Shown here: positions 50,586 to 60,086 of the stretch, one piece after another
How the letters are laid out: each line of letters begins with the position of its first letter
How positions within the stretch are numbered: position 1 is the first letter of the stretch
NCBI GenBank assembly: GCA_963724985.1
Contig: CAVRWV010000003.1
Location: 124,001-188,000 of the forward strand
DNA from: JAJPJE01 sp963724985
Lineage (GTDB): Bacteria > Acidobacteriota > Terriglobia > Terriglobales > Acidobacteriaceae
DNA length: 64,000 nt
Direction of reading: 5' to 3'
Notes under the pieces: model-generated
The model's database searches: none
What the model was told of the DNA's origin: nothing
The model's input: only the letters and a program-made list of their open reading frames with translations
Program-made: the position numbers and the translations under genes

Positions 50586-51101
50586 ATGAGCCAAGTCCCG
50601 GTTTGGTTTGAACGAAAATTCGCCTTCACCTTCCCGGTGGAGCAATATCCCAATCTCTGCGTCCGCTTGCGTGGTACCCCCGCTCGCCTCGAAGAGATAA
50701 CACACGGAATCTCCCGCGATGTGCTCATCGCAAAAACAGGAGAAAAGTGGTCCGCAAAGGAGCACGCTGGCCACCTCAGCGACCTCGAGTCTCTGTGGAT
50801 GGCGCGCGTCGACGATTTCCTGGCCGGTGGAGACACGCTCACTGTCGCGGATCTGAGCAACCGCCGCACCTACGAAGCCAATCACAATGCGCGCCCGTTA
50901 ACCGAAATACTCGCCGAATTCCGCGCCGCCCGCCTAAGGTTGGTCGATCGCCTGGCGAAGCTTGATCCAGATCTTTACTCTCGCTCCATGCTGCATCCGC
51001 GCCTTCAGCAGCCCATGCGCCTGGTCGATCATCTGTACTTCGTCGCGGAGCACGATGACCATCACCTCGCCAGAATCTGGGAGCTGATCCAACAATCCTG
51101 A
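50586..51101 (+). CDS. DinB-family four-helix metalloprotein
   Basis: The 171-residue protein has the DinB/YfiT layout with three His ligands: first in 'WSAKEHAGHLSDLESLW' and the pair in 'VAEHDDHHLARIW'. Family members include thiol-dependent transferases (bacillithiol or mycothiol S-transferases), so a detoxifying transferase is possible. ATG 50586 (MSQVPVW) is chosen; the earlier in-frame ATG runs through repeat sequence. Confidence 0.8.
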   Translation: MSQVPVWFERKFAFTFPVEQYPNLCVRLRGTPARLEEITHGISRDVLIAKTGEKWSAKEHAGHLSDLESLWMARVDDFLAGGDTLTVADLSNRRTYEANHNARPLTEILAEFRAARLRLVDRLAKLDPDLYSRSMLHPRLQQPMRLVDHLYFVAEHDDHHLARIWELIQQS

Positions 51102-51723
51102 CCGGGCAGTCCGGTCGTCTCAGTACAGCCTTGGGAAGTGGCGCGGGCGCCCTCGCCCGCGCACTTCGCGGAGCGAACGTCTGGTTTTGTGGACCACGAA
51201 CGGACGTGACCCGCGAACCGAACGTAGCCCGCGACTCGAACAGCCGCCGAGCGGCCGTATTCGTAAGCCCAGACCGTAAGGTCTGGGTCACACAAGCAAT
51301 TATTCACGAGCCCCGAAGGGGCGACACAATCTTGTCAAGCCCCGCAATTCACCAATTTCCCTGCAACTCCATCATTCCACGATAGAAATAAATTTCGGGA
51401 AAATGTCTAGTAGGTCCCCCCGAATTTGTCACAATTAAAGACAGGGTGGAAATATTGAAGACAGGATGGAAATGAGAATTCTTGCTTTTGCCTTTTCCGC
51501 GTCTGACTTCTGACCTAACTCGTTTGTTTCCCGCTATGAACGTGTAAGTGCTTTCGGCTGCGCTATTTAGCGGGTGGCCGCCCGTAACCCCTTTGTTTTC
51601 CGCTAAGGGTGGGGGAGGGGGTCCCCCCAGGAAATGGGTACAGACCCTCGCAAAAAAGGAAGCTAACGTTCTTTCGCTGTTCCTCGCGCCGTTCTTAGGC
51701 GCAGGAAAGATGAGGAGAATTCA
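51102..51723. repeat. 622-bp non-coding stretch packed with short palindromes
   Basis: Several hairpins occur in series: GGCGCGGGCGCC with CTCGCCCGCGC (51141-51165), CAGACC-GTAA-GGTCTG (51272-51287) and GCCCC-GAA-GGGGC (51310-51322). Two direct copies of an AAGACAGG(G/A)TGGAAAT unit follow (51438-51475), then GGTGGGGGAGGGGGTCCCCC (51608 on). No gene seen. It is a repeat dump rather than one element. Confidence 0.5.
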
Positions 51724-52104
51724 TTGTCGCTATTACTTAAAGACGCATCAGTTTGCGTCTCCGATTCAACGCACTCTCTCGATCCCCACATCATGTTTGC
51801 GCTTGGGTACGCCACGGACGCCTTTGCTGCTTGTCATAAGGACTGTGTCGTGACTTCCGCCTGCGATGGTCATCACAATCCAGGGTCGCTTCATCCGCTA
51901 GGGCGCGCCGTCGATCTCCGCACTCTTCACTTGAGCGCAACCGAACGTGAGCAGGTTTTCGATCAATTGAAATCGTCGCTCTCACCGCTTGGCTTCGACG
52001 TGATTTGGGAATCTGGCGTTGGCGCAACTCCCGCTACCACCGCCGCCCATATTCACATCGAGTACGATCCCAAAAACCGAGCGTTCTGGAAGACCGCCTC
52101 CTAA
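51724..52104 (+). CDS. Peptidase M15-like (D-Ala-D-Ala carboxypeptidase/endolysin-type) protein
   Basis: The 126-residue protein has the M15 metal pattern 'HPLGRAVDLRTLHL' (His and Asp) and 'HIHIEYDPK' (final His). This is the fold of phage endolysins and VanX/VanY-type enzymes that cut peptidoglycan peptides. It has no signal peptide, as is common for phage-derived forms. Start codon TTG at 51724 is preceded by GAGGAG at six bases, which decides it. It follows a repeat-rich stretch and no other phage gene is near. Confidence 0.7.
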   Translation: MSLLLKDASVCVSDSTHSLDPHIMFALGYATDAFAACHKDCVVTSACDGHHNPGSLHPLGRAVDLRTLHLSATEREQVFDQLKSSLSPLGFDVIWESGVGATPATTAAHIHIEYDPKNRAFWKTAS

Positions 52105-52147
52105 CTACTAATCACTAACCACTAGCCGCTAGCCACTAACAACTGCT

Positions 52148-53411
52148 CTACGCCACCGATCTTGATCGCATTTGCACAACGCGCCCGGGCGGCGATGGAC
52201 GTTTGCGAGCGAGTATTGGCAGGATGAGCGCAACCAGCACCACGATGTTCAGAATATGTATGGCTGGAGCGTACGTGCCTGTCGACTGTCGCACGTGCGC
52301 AATCAGGATTGGCGAGGGAATCGCGCCCGCACCCCATGCCAGCAGAATCCAACCGTAGATTCCGCCCATGAATTTCGGACCGAAGAAGTCAGCCGTGAAC
52401 GACGGCATCACGCCGAAGCCGCCGCCGTAGCACAAGCCGATGATAGCGACGCATGTCGAAAAAGCTGCCGGACTATGTGCGCGTACCAGGGAGAAGAAGA
52501 CCACAACCTGTATCGCGTACAGCAGAAAATAGGTGTTGGCGCGACCGATGTAATCTGAGACCCAGGCCCAGAACACTCGTCCCACTGCGTTGAAGATCGA
52601 GATCAGCCCCACCACTCCGGCGGCCGAGAGCGCACTCAGGCCCGCAATCTGCTGCGCCATCGGCGACGCCTGGCTGATGATCATGATGCCTGCCGAGACG
52701 TTCAGGAACAGCATCACCCACAACAGCCAGAACTGCCATGTGCTCATGGCTTGTGGCACGGTGAAATCAAAAGTCGAGGCAGCGCGCGCCACTGCCGAAG
52801 TTGGCTGCCATCCGGCTGGGCGCCATCCCTCGGGGGGATTGCAGTAAAACTGCGCGGAGGCAATCACCAGGATCAGGTACACGATGCCGAGGCTCGCGAA
52901 GGTCGCCGGTATTCCAAAGCGCACGATCTCTCGCGCCGCGATAGGACTCATCACCAGTGCGCCGGCCCCGTAGCCGCAAACCGCGATGCCGGTCATCAAT
53001 CCGCGGCGATCGGGAAACCACTTGGCGATCGTGGCAACCGGTGTAATGTAGCCCATGCCCATGCCGATACCGGCGATAACGCCATATCCGGCATAGAGCA
53101 TCCCCAGCGAACCAGTGCTCGAAGCCCAGGCGGCGACCAGATAGCCAATTCCGTAAAGCACGCCCGCAACCGTGGCTACTTTGCGCGGACCAACACGGTC
53201 CATCCACAATCCGCCGATCACGGTTCCGATACCAAGAAAGGCTACCGACAACGTGAACGTCAGCGATACGCGGGTAAGCGGCCAATGGTAAGCTTCCCAC
53301 CAATGGCTTAACAAATACGCTCCACCCGTACACCGCGCCCAGACATATCTGCATCACTACTGCCGCGATGGCGATCGTCCAGCGATTAGGAAGCTTCTGC
53401 TCCGGAACCAT
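52148..53411 (-). pseudogene. MFS transporter of the OFA (oxalate/formate antiporter) family, frameshifted
   Basis: The N-terminus 'RWTIAIAAVVMQICLGAVYGWSVFVKPL' region (53411 to about 53310) and the remaining 11 spans ('RVSLTFTLSVAFLGIGTVIG', 'GYGVIAGIGMGMGYITPVAT', 'KWFPDRRGLMTGIAVCGYG') are in different frames. The interval is 1264 nt, one over a multiple of three. One extra base near 53295-53305 explains it, and repair gives 420 residues, the usual size. OFA members exchange carboxylates such as oxalate/formate or take up related anions; the substrate is unknown. As read the first membrane span is lost. Confidence 0.82.
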
Positions 53412-53825
53412 GCAATCCTAATTTGATCTGATGAATTCTCTAAATTTCGATGCGTTCAGCGTGGCAGACGTGGTGCACTCGAACGTTCGGCGGGCGAAAT
53501 CACGCGCAAGGAACTTGAGTGACAATTCCGTGAAGAAAAACTCACAACATCCCAACAAACGCTGTCGTCTCAAAATTAAATTTCGGGCCACTGGACCAGT
53601 TCGTCCCTAATTTCGCGTCCTTCAGACTGCCTGTTCATCCAATCACTGTCAGGACGTTAACGATTTTCGATTCGCTGCGTCTATTCAACATAACCAGTTT
53701 CGGGCCGACTGTTTGGACGTTATTACCAAGGTACAAGGGACGTTCTGCACTGAGGCTTTCATCAATTCGTAATCAACCTTCGTTATCCTGAAACTGAGCT
53801 GAAGAGAACTAAGCGAGAGACCAAA
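53412..53825. other. 414-bp divergent intergenic region
   Basis: This lies between the MFS gene (leftward) and the STAS gene (rightward). It is more A+T-rich than its surroundings. No gene or clear repeat is seen; related TTTCGGGCC(A/G)ACTG segments occur at 53581 and 53699. Both promoters should lie here. Confidence 0.35.
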
Positions 53826-54209
53826 ATGAACTGGGCAGCAAAGCAGAGGAGGAACGTAGTGCAACTGCATTTTGAAACGCGATCGTATGGTGACGTTGCC
53901 GTGCTCGACTGCAGCGGACGCCTCGTTTACAGAGAAGAAGCACAGGCTCTCTGTGATCGCGTAGCAGAATTGCTGCGTGCCTACAGAAGCGTGGTCGTAA
54001 ATCTGGGCGGCGTGAGTGTCATCGACGGCGCCGGCCTCGGATCCCTGGTTTCATGCGTTGAAAAGGCCCATGAACTGGGGCGAAACGTTACCTGGTACGG
54101 CTTGCAGGCAAACATCCGCAAGCTCGTCGACTTGACGCGTCTATATCGCGTACTCGGCGTCTTTGAGAGCGAATCGCAAGCCATCGATGCTTGCCGCGTC
54201 GCCGCATAA
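53826..54209 (+). CDS. STAS-domain protein (anti-sigma-factor antagonist-like)
   Basis: The 127-residue protein has a STAS fold ('VAVLDCSGRLVYREEAQALC', 'SVVVNLGGVSVIDGAGLGSL'). In SpoIIAA/RsbV-type antagonists the phosphorylated Ser lies in 'D-S-(S/A)-G-L-G'; here the motif is 'IDGAGLGSL', with Gly at that site. It therefore cannot be switched by the usual serine kinase and may be constitutively active or act as a scaffold. No kinase or phosphatase gene adjoins it. A terminator follows. Confidence 0.8.
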   Translation: MNWAAKQRRNVVQLHFETRSYGDVAVLDCSGRLVYREEAQALCDRVAELLRAYRSVVVNLGGVSVIDGAGLGSLVSCVEKAHELGRNVTWYGLQANIRKLVDLTRLYRVLGVFESESQAIDACRVAA

Positions 54210-54237
54210 CTCGACGCAGAGAAGCACCACACTGGAC

Positions 54238-54269
54238 GGGCGCTCGCGCAGAGCGCCCTTTCGCTTTTT
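54238..54269 (+). terminator. Rho-independent terminator of STAS gene
   Basis: GGGCGCTC and GAGCGCCC pair around GCGCA, followed by TTTCGCTTTTT. Confidence 0.85.
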
Positions 54270-54518
54270 GCCCTTTTAGTCTCTCAGTCGATCAACTGCC
54301 TCCAGTGTGACGGCGGAATCACTTCACGGTTTTGCGGTCGGACCGGCTGAAAACTGACGAACTGAGAGACTGAGAAACTGACAGACTCAATCCCTTCGTA
54401 ACCACCATAGGTGATTCTCATCAGGTGCCCTTTTGTGACATAAAGCATGATGCGCCGTAGTGTCTGCGCTAGCCGGTCCGCCAGAAACGGGCCGGCAAAT
54501 TTCGGGAGTGCGCGCAAC

Positions 54519-56477
54519 ATGCGATTTCTCAAACTTCTTCTTGCCTGTTTCCTGCTGGCCGCAGTCGTGTGTCCTCGGGTCAACGCGCAAGACGAGACTA
54601 ACGACGAGCGCATTCTCGCTTACGACAGCCAGATCACTTTGCACGACGACGGATCATTAGTCGTCGCGGAGACCATCAAAGTTCGCGCGCTGGGTCAGCA
54701 GATAGTTCACGGCATCTATCGCGATTTCCCGACTCATTACAAAGATCACCAGGGTAAGAACTACAACGTCCCCTTCGACGTGATGAGCGTAATGCGCGAT
54801 GGAAGTCCGGAAGCCTTTCATGTCGAGGGTTTTCACAACGGCAAGCGCGTCGTCATTGGACGCAAAGGCGCGGTGCTCGCGCCGGGCGAATACGTTTACC
54901 AGATCACTTATCAGACCGCGCGTCAGATTGGTTTCTTCCCCGACCATGATGAGCTCTACTGGAACGTCACCGGCAACGGTTGGCAGTTTCCCATCGATCA
55001 CGCGACCGCGACCGTCACGCTGCCCGCGGCGATTCCACGCCGCGTGGTGGAAACCTACGGTTACACCGGTCCGGCAGGTTATACAGGACGGGACTTCAAG
55101 GCCAGCAAGCTTGCCAATGATGACCTGTTCTTCGAGACCAAAGCTTCACTGAATCCGCATGATGGGTTCACGATCGTCGCCTGGTGGGACAAAGGCTACA
55201 TGCAGCAGCCTTCTCCCGACGAGGAACGCTATTTCTGGATACAGGACAATGCAGCAAGTCTCGCTGGCTACATCGGCCTCGGACTCATCCTGATCTATCA
55301 GTTGATCACCTGGTTGATGGTCGGAAGAGATCCGCACGCCGGCACCATCGTCCCGCAATACTTGCCTCCCGACGATCTGTCACCAGCTGGAGTTCGTGAA
55401 GTTGCGAGAATGGGTTTCGATAATCGCTGCTTCGCGGCTGAAGTCGTCGGCCTTGCCGCCAAGAATTTCTTACGGATCGAACAGGACGACGCGGGCAAAT
55501 ACACTCTGGTGAAGACCAACAACGCGCTGGCCGCGCGTAAGTTGACCGACAGCGAAGCAGTGGTCGCCCAGGGGCTTTTCCCAAACAACAACCGGCTGCT
55601 GCTTTCACCGGCAAATCACGAAATCATCAGCGGCGCAATCGGCGGTCTTAAAAAACTGCTCAGCGCCCGCTTCGAAAAGATCTATTTCGTGCGCAACAGC
55701 ATTTATGTGCTGCCCAGCCTGATTCTTACCGCCGCAATGTTCATCGCGATGGTCATGTTCTCCGACAACGATCTGAAGCCAGTCGCGCTGTTCATGTGCG
55801 TATGGCTTTCGGGATGGACTGCCGGTGTCATCGCCTTGTCGGCGATGGTGATCAATCTCTGGAAGGCGGTACTGAAGAGCAAGCGGCCGAAGATGATTCT
55901 CTCCGCTGGCGGAGCGCTGTTCATGACGCTGTTCGCGCTTCCGTTCCTCGCCGGAGAAGTCTTCGGCATTGGCGTGCTGGCGAACTCCACTTCCTCGACG
56001 ACGGTCATCATCATGGCGGTGGCGATTGCCTCGAATTTCCTGTACCACGAGTTGCTCAAAGCTCCCACGCGCCTCGGTCGCGTCGCACTCGACAAGATCG
56101 ATGGATTCAAGCTCTTCCTCGCCGCAACCGAAGAGGACGAGATCAAACGCCTTGCGCCGATTAACTGGAATCTCGAAACCTTCAACAAGTACCTGCCGTA
56201 CGCGGTTGCACTCGACATTGAAGATGAGTGGTCGGCGAAGTTTAACAACCAGCTCGCCGCAGCCGTCACCAGCGGCACCAACGCTACAACCGCCGGCTAC
56301 GTCACCGCCGGCGCGGTGGCCGCGGCAGTGAGCACACCAGCATTTACTTCTGCCATCGGTGACGCGCTCACCGGCGCGATCTCCAGTTCAACCAGCGCGC
56401 CTGGATCAAGTTCCGGCGCAGGCGGTGGTGGCTCATCTGGCGGAGGCGGCGGTGGTGGTGGCGGCGGAGGCTGGTAG
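54519..56477 (+). CDS. DUF2207 membrane protein with glycine-rich tail
   Basis: The 652-residue protein has a signal peptide (MRFLKLLLACFLLAAVVCP) and a beta-rich extracytoplasmic DUF2207 domain ('ILAYDSQITLHDDGSLVVAE', 'GIYRDFPTHYKD'). Membrane spans follow near residues 250, 420-470 and 490-530, plus a cytoplasmic part ('FLAATEEDEIKRLAPINWN'). It ends in an Ala/Ser/Thr stretch and an almost pure glycine run ending GGW, a common DUF2207 ending. Function unknown. Start MRFLKLL at 54519 is chosen over 54447. Confidence 0.85.
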   Translation: MRFLKLLLACFLLAAVVCPRVNAQDETNDERILAYDSQITLHDDGSLVVAETIKVRALGQQIVHGIYRDFPTHYKDHQGKNYNVPFDVMSVMRDGSPEAFHVEGFHNGKRVVIGRKGAVLAPGEYVYQITYQTARQIGFFPDHDELYWNVTGNGWQFPIDHATATVTLPAAIPRRVVETYGYTGPAGYTGRDFKASKLANDDLFFETKASLNPHDGFTIVAWWDKGYMQQPSPDEERYFWIQDNAASLAGYIGLGLILIYQLITWLMVGRDPHAGTIVPQYLPPDDLSPAGVREVARMGFDNRCFAAEVVGLAAKNFLRIEQDDAGKYTLVKTNNALAARKLTDSEAVVAQGLFPNNNRLLLSPANHEIISGAIGGLKKLLSARFEKIYFVRNSIYVLPSLILTAAMFIAMVMFSDNDLKPVALFMCVWLSGWTAGVIALSAMVINLWKAVLKSKRPKMILSAGGALFMTLFALPFLAGEVFGIGVLANSTSSTTVIIMAVAIASNFLYHELLKAPTRLGRVALDKIDGFKLFLAATEEDEIKRLAPINWNLETFNKYLPYAVALDIEDEWSAKFNNQLAAAVTSGTNATTAGYVTAGAVAAAVSTPAFTSAIGDALTGAISSSTSAPGSSSGAGGGGSSGGGGGGGGGGGW

Positions 56478-56600
56478 CAAGTCAGAAGTCAGAGGCAGGC
56501 AGTGCGGTTTCGCACCACTCTAATTTGCGAAATTTCGAAGTCTTAGTTTTACTTCGAACCTCTGACTTCGCATTTCTAACTCTCACACCTTCTTACTTAA
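56478..56600. repeat. 'agtcagaagtcagag' inverted repeat
   Basis: CAAGTCAGAAGTCAGAGGC on the left and CTTCGAACCTCTGACTTCGC on the right surround AGTGCGGTTTCGCACCACT, a small inner hairpin. It lies after the DUF2207 gene and resembles the other short repeats. Confidence 0.5.
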
Positions 56601-56721
56601 GTACATGTACCCGAGCCTTCAGTAATCTGGAGGAATTCTCACGGTACGGTAACTTAGAAGCTACTGCGAATCGTCCCACTGGTGCAGCGCTTGAGGACTT
56701 CGCAGCAAGGAATATCGAAGC

Positions 56722-57435
56722 ATGGGCCGGGTCACATCAGCAGCCGTAATCTTCGCGTTACTACTTCCAACTCTTTGTTTCGCTGGGAAGCACGAGACCG
56801 AACGCATGGAATCGTCCGGGAAAGTACTGAAGGAAATTCTCGACATTCCCGATGGAATACCGAAGGACCTGCTGAACAAGGCAGAATGCGTGATCGTGCT
56901 GCCGGGAGTGAAGAAGCTGGCACTGGGTATCGGCGGCAGTTTCGGACGCGGAGCCATGGTTTGCCGTTCCGGCCAGAATTACACCGGACTGTGGGGACCT
57001 CCCGCGCTCTACGCGCTCGAGGGAGCCAACATTGGATTTCAGCTCGGCGGTCAGGAGACCGACTTCGTGCTGCTGGTGATGAATCCGAAAGGTGCAACAT
57101 CGCTGCTGAAGAGCAAAGTGAAGCTCGGCGCCGATGCAGCCGCGGCGGCTGGTCCTAAGGGGCGTGATGCAACCGCAGCAACCGACATTGTGATGCGCGC
57201 CGAAGTTCTTTCTTATTCGCGCTCGCGTGGACTATTCGCCGGAATCTCGCTCGAAGGTTCTACGTTGCGCCAGGACAACGGAGCGAATGCAAATCTGTAC
57301 AACCGGAATCTGAGTGCGACGCAGATTATTCGCGAGCACGCCGTGGGAACGCCGGCCTGTGGGCAAGAGCTCATAAGCGTTCTGAACAGCAAGTCGCCAC
57401 ACAATACGTCAGATCCCAAATCGCTGCGCGACTAG
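56722..57435 (+). CDS. Exported Ysc84/SYLF lipid-binding domain protein
   Basis: The 237-residue protein has a signal peptide (MGRVTSAAVIFALLLPTLCF) and a SYLF domain: 'IPKDLLNKAECVIVLPGVKK', 'GGSFGRGAMVCR', 'GFQLGGQETDFVLLVMN', 'SYSRSRGLFAGISLEGSTL'. SYLF domains bind phosphoinositides in eukaryotes; bacterial ones are periplasmic and of unknown role. A PilZ gene follows 26 bases later on the same strand. Confidence 0.88.
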   Translation: MGRVTSAAVIFALLLPTLCFAGKHETERMESSGKVLKEILDIPDGIPKDLLNKAECVIVLPGVKKLALGIGGSFGRGAMVCRSGQNYTGLWGPPALYALEGANIGFQLGGQETDFVLLVMNPKGATSLLKSKVKLGADAAAAAGPKGRDATAATDIVMRAEVLSYSRSRGLFAGISLEGSTLRQDNGANANLYNRNLSATQIIREHAVGTPACGQELISVLNSKSPHNTSDPKSLRD

Positions 57436-57461
57436 CGTAGCCGGCAACAGCTGAGGAGATC

Positions 57462-57848
57462 ATGTCCGAAAGAATCGTAAGCGTAATTCCCCAGAACACG
57501 GCAGAAAGCCAGGTCAATACCCGGCGGTGGAAACGCTATAAGCTCGATGTCCCGGTGCGCATCATCGTGCACAATCGCATGAAGACGAAGATTGCAGACG
57601 CCCGCGGCAATGAGTTAAACGAAGGCGGATTGTGCGTGGCTGCCGGTCTTGAATTGCAGATCGGAGATCGGATTGAGGTTGAATTTACGCCTCCATATTC
57701 CGGTGAGCCGGTTCGCGCTCGAGCGGATGTGAAGGATCGCAACGGCTACAGCTATGGAATGGAGTTCGTTCTGCTTGAATCGGAAGACATCGAAAACGTG
57801 ATGCAGATTCGCGCCGCACTTCAGGGAATGGGAAAACTCATCAGCTAA
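57462..57848 (+). CDS. PilZ-domain protein
   Basis: The 128-residue protein has the PilZ arrangement: arginine motif 'RRWKRYKLDVPVRI' and downstream 'ELNEGGLCVAAGLELQIGDR'. The second c-di-GMP motif (normally D/N-x-S-x-x-G) reads N-E-G-G, so ligand binding may be weakened. GAGGAG precedes the ATG. It shares a strand with the SYLF gene and ends at a terminator. Confidence 0.8.
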   Translation: MSERIVSVIPQNTAESQVNTRRWKRYKLDVPVRIIVHNRMKTKIADARGNELNEGGLCVAAGLELQIGDRIEVEFTPPYSGEPVRARADVKDRNGYSYGMEFVLLESEDIENVMQIRAALQGMGKLIS

Positions 57849-57876
57849 GACTTTGTTTCGGCATGTACTCCGGATT

Positions 57877-57903
57877 GGCGTCCTGTTCGAGGGCGCCTTT
57901 TTT
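57877..57903 (+). terminator. Rho-independent terminator of PilZ gene
   Basis: GGCGTCCT and AGGGCGCC pair (one mismatch) around GTTCG, followed by TTTTTTATTT. Confidence 0.8.
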
Positions 57904-58042
57904 ATTTCTCCTGGAGCCGAAATTTTTTGACATCCTCCGCCCGAATCTGACAACGTGTGGGCCTCACGGAATGCTATAGAGCGGTTCGCCGGACAGTCAC
58001 ATCACCGGCGCTTTCCGCCGTTCCGGGTCATAATAGGACGCC

Positions 58043-59920
58043 ATGAATTTTACCCTGCTGGATTGGTCCGCAATCGTCGCCTATCTGGGAATCACCCTGC
58101 TGATGGGTTTGTATTTTCGCAGTCGCTCGGGCAAGAGCGTCGATGACTATTTCGTTTCTGGGCGCAGCGTCAGCTGGTGGCTTGCTGGAACGTCGATGGT
58201 CGCTACGACCTTTGCCGCAGACACGCCGCTCTTGGTCACAGGCCTCGTCTACCGTCAGGGAATTGCCGGCAACTGGATCTGGTGGAGCTTCCTGCTGTCG
58301 GGCATGATGACGGTGTTCCTCTTCGCCCGCCTGTGGCGACGTTCTGGTCTATTGACCGATGTGCAATTCGCCGAACTGCGCTATAGCGGCAAACCGGCGG
58401 CGTTTCTGCGCGGCTTTCGCGCCATTTATCTCGGCCTGCTGATGAACTGCCTGATTCTCGGCTGGGTGACGAAGGCGATGGTCAGCATCGTCAGCGTCAC
58501 GTTGGGAATGACCGAATTCCGGGCACTCATGATCTGCGTGCTGTTTCTTGTTCCGTTCACCGGATTCTATGTCGCGCTGGGCGGACTGTGGGGCGTTCTG
58601 TGGACGGACGTATTCCAGTTCATCCTGAAAATGGCAATCGTGATTGCCGTAGCCTATTACGCAGTACACGCCATCGGCGGCATGGACGTAATGCTGGCGA
58701 AGCTGTCGGCGATGCGCGGACCGACGGGCGCTTCGGACGCCACATCGTTATTCCCCGATTTCTCACAGGCGTTCACGGCTGAGAACTTGTGGACGTTGCC
58801 GATCATTACTTTTGTCGTCTTCATGGCCGTGCAATGGTGGGCGTTCTGGTATCCAGGCGCGGAGCCGGGCGGCGGCGGTTACATCGCGCAGCGCATCTTC
58901 AGCGCCAAGGACGAAAAGAACGGACTGCTGTCGGTGTTGTGGTTCAATGTTGCGCATTACGCAGTGCGGCCTTGGCCATGGATCATCACTGGACTGGCGG
59001 TGATCGTGTTGCATCCGGAATTGCGCGGGCCGGGACAGAATCCGGAATCGGGTTACATGCTGGTGTTGAATCAGCAGCTGCCGCATTCGCTGCGTGGCAT
59101 CGCCATCGCGGGATTCCTGGCCGCGTTCATGTCCACGGTCGCGACCCAATTGAACTGGGGTGCTTCGTACCTCGTGTCAGACTTTTACCGCCGCTTCATC
59201 AAGCCGCAAGCGACGGAGTCGCACTACGTCGCCATCTCGCGAGTAGCGACGGTTCTGCTGGTGATTGCTTCCGCCATCGTGGCCGCGCTGCTGACGTCAA
59301 TCAAGTCGGGCTGGGAATTCGTGCTCGAACTCGGCGCGGGCACCGGCATCGTTTACCTGTTGCGCTGGTACTGGTGGCGAATCAACGCGTGGAGCGAAAT
59401 TGCCGCGATGGCGACGGCGATGGTGGTTTCCCTGTCGCTCCGATTATGGCAACAGATGGCCGCTGCAGGATCGGTGCAGCCGGTTTTCGTGGGTAGTGGT
59501 CCGGTGATCTTCGCCAAGTCGGCACTCACCACGACAGTGATTACCGTCCTCGTCACCATCGCAGTCACCTTGCTGACACAAGCCGAGGGGGAGGAAGTCC
59601 TGAAGAGCTTCTATCGCAAAGTTCGTCCGGATGTGCGCGGATGGAAGCCGGTTGCGGCGCTGACGCCCGAGGTCAATCCAACCCGCGATCTGGGACGCAA
59701 CTTGATTGCCTGGATTCTGGGTTGCGGGATGGTCTACCTCGCACTCTTCGGCATGGGCAAGATTCTGTTCAGGCAGCCGGGACTAGGCGCAGTCCTGCTG
59801 GTTGGTTCGGCGATCTGTGCGGTACTGCTGTACCTGGATCAGTCGTCCCGAGGCTGGGGAGCCGAAAAGGAAGGGGAACCGTTACCCCCGGTCCCGGCCA
59901 TGATGAAGGGCATGCACTAA
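58043..59920 (+). CDS. Sodium:solute symporter (SSS family)
   Basis: The 625-residue inner-membrane protein has about 13-14 spans. SSS landmarks are 'VDDYFVSGRSVSWWLAGTSM', 'FAADTPLLVTGLVYRQG', 'YVALGGLWGVLWTDVFQF' (near the sodium-site helix) and 'GFLAAFMSTVATQLNWGASY' (the other sodium-site helix). Members import sugars, amino acids, carboxylates or nucleosides with Na+. The substrate cannot be named. No adjacent enzyme gives a clue. The C-terminal 60 residues extend into the cytoplasm. Confidence 0.9.
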   Translation: MNFTLLDWSAIVAYLGITLLMGLYFRSRSGKSVDDYFVSGRSVSWWLAGTSMVATTFAADTPLLVTGLVYRQGIAGNWIWWSFLLSGMMTVFLFARLWRRSGLLTDVQFAELRYSGKPAAFLRGFRAIYLGLLMNCLILGWVTKAMVSIVSVTLGMTEFRALMICVLFLVPFTGFYVALGGLWGVLWTDVFQFILKMAIVIAVAYYAVHAIGGMDVMLAKLSAMRGPTGASDATSLFPDFSQAFTAENLWTLPIITFVVFMAVQWWAFWYPGAEPGGGGYIAQRIFSAKDEKNGLLSVLWFNVAHYAVRPWPWIITGLAVIVLHPELRGPGQNPESGYMLVLNQQLPHSLRGIAIAGFLAAFMSTVATQLNWGASYLVSDFYRRFIKPQATESHYVAISRVATVLLVIASAIVAALLTSIKSGWEFVLELGAGTGIVYLLRWYWWRINAWSEIAAMATAMVVSLSLRLWQQMAAAGSVQPVFVGSGPVIFAKSALTTTVITVLVTIAVTLLTQAEGEEVLKSFYRKVRPDVRGWKPVAALTPEVNPTRDLGRNLIAWILGCGMVYLALFGMGKILFRQPGLGAVLLVGSAICAVLLYLDQSSRGWGAEKEGEPLPPVPAMMKGMH

Positions 59921-59924
59921 AAAC

Positions 59925-59990
59925 CGTTTCGCGTTTCGGGTTTCACGTTTCCCGCAAAAAAGCAGAGCAGATGGGACCCGAAGCGTAAAA
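59925..59990. repeat. 'gaaacg' family inverted copy
   Basis: CGTTTCGCGTTTCGGGTTTC and ACGTTTCCCGC, then AAGCGTAAAACC and AAGCGAAACCCGC form arms of the family seen at 5699 and 40099. It lies right after the symporter stop codon and may end its transcript. Confidence 0.5.
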
Positions 59991-60086
59991 CCACCAAAAC
60001 CGAAGACCACACGCAAAAGCGAAACCCGCGTCAGCCGTAGACAATGATGATGCCGGCATTCCGCGGGTGTATGAAAAACAGAAATC

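Noticed and set aside
51102..51723. CRISPR-like array
   Set aside because: The short repeats are of different kinds, not regularly spaced, and no cas gene is present.
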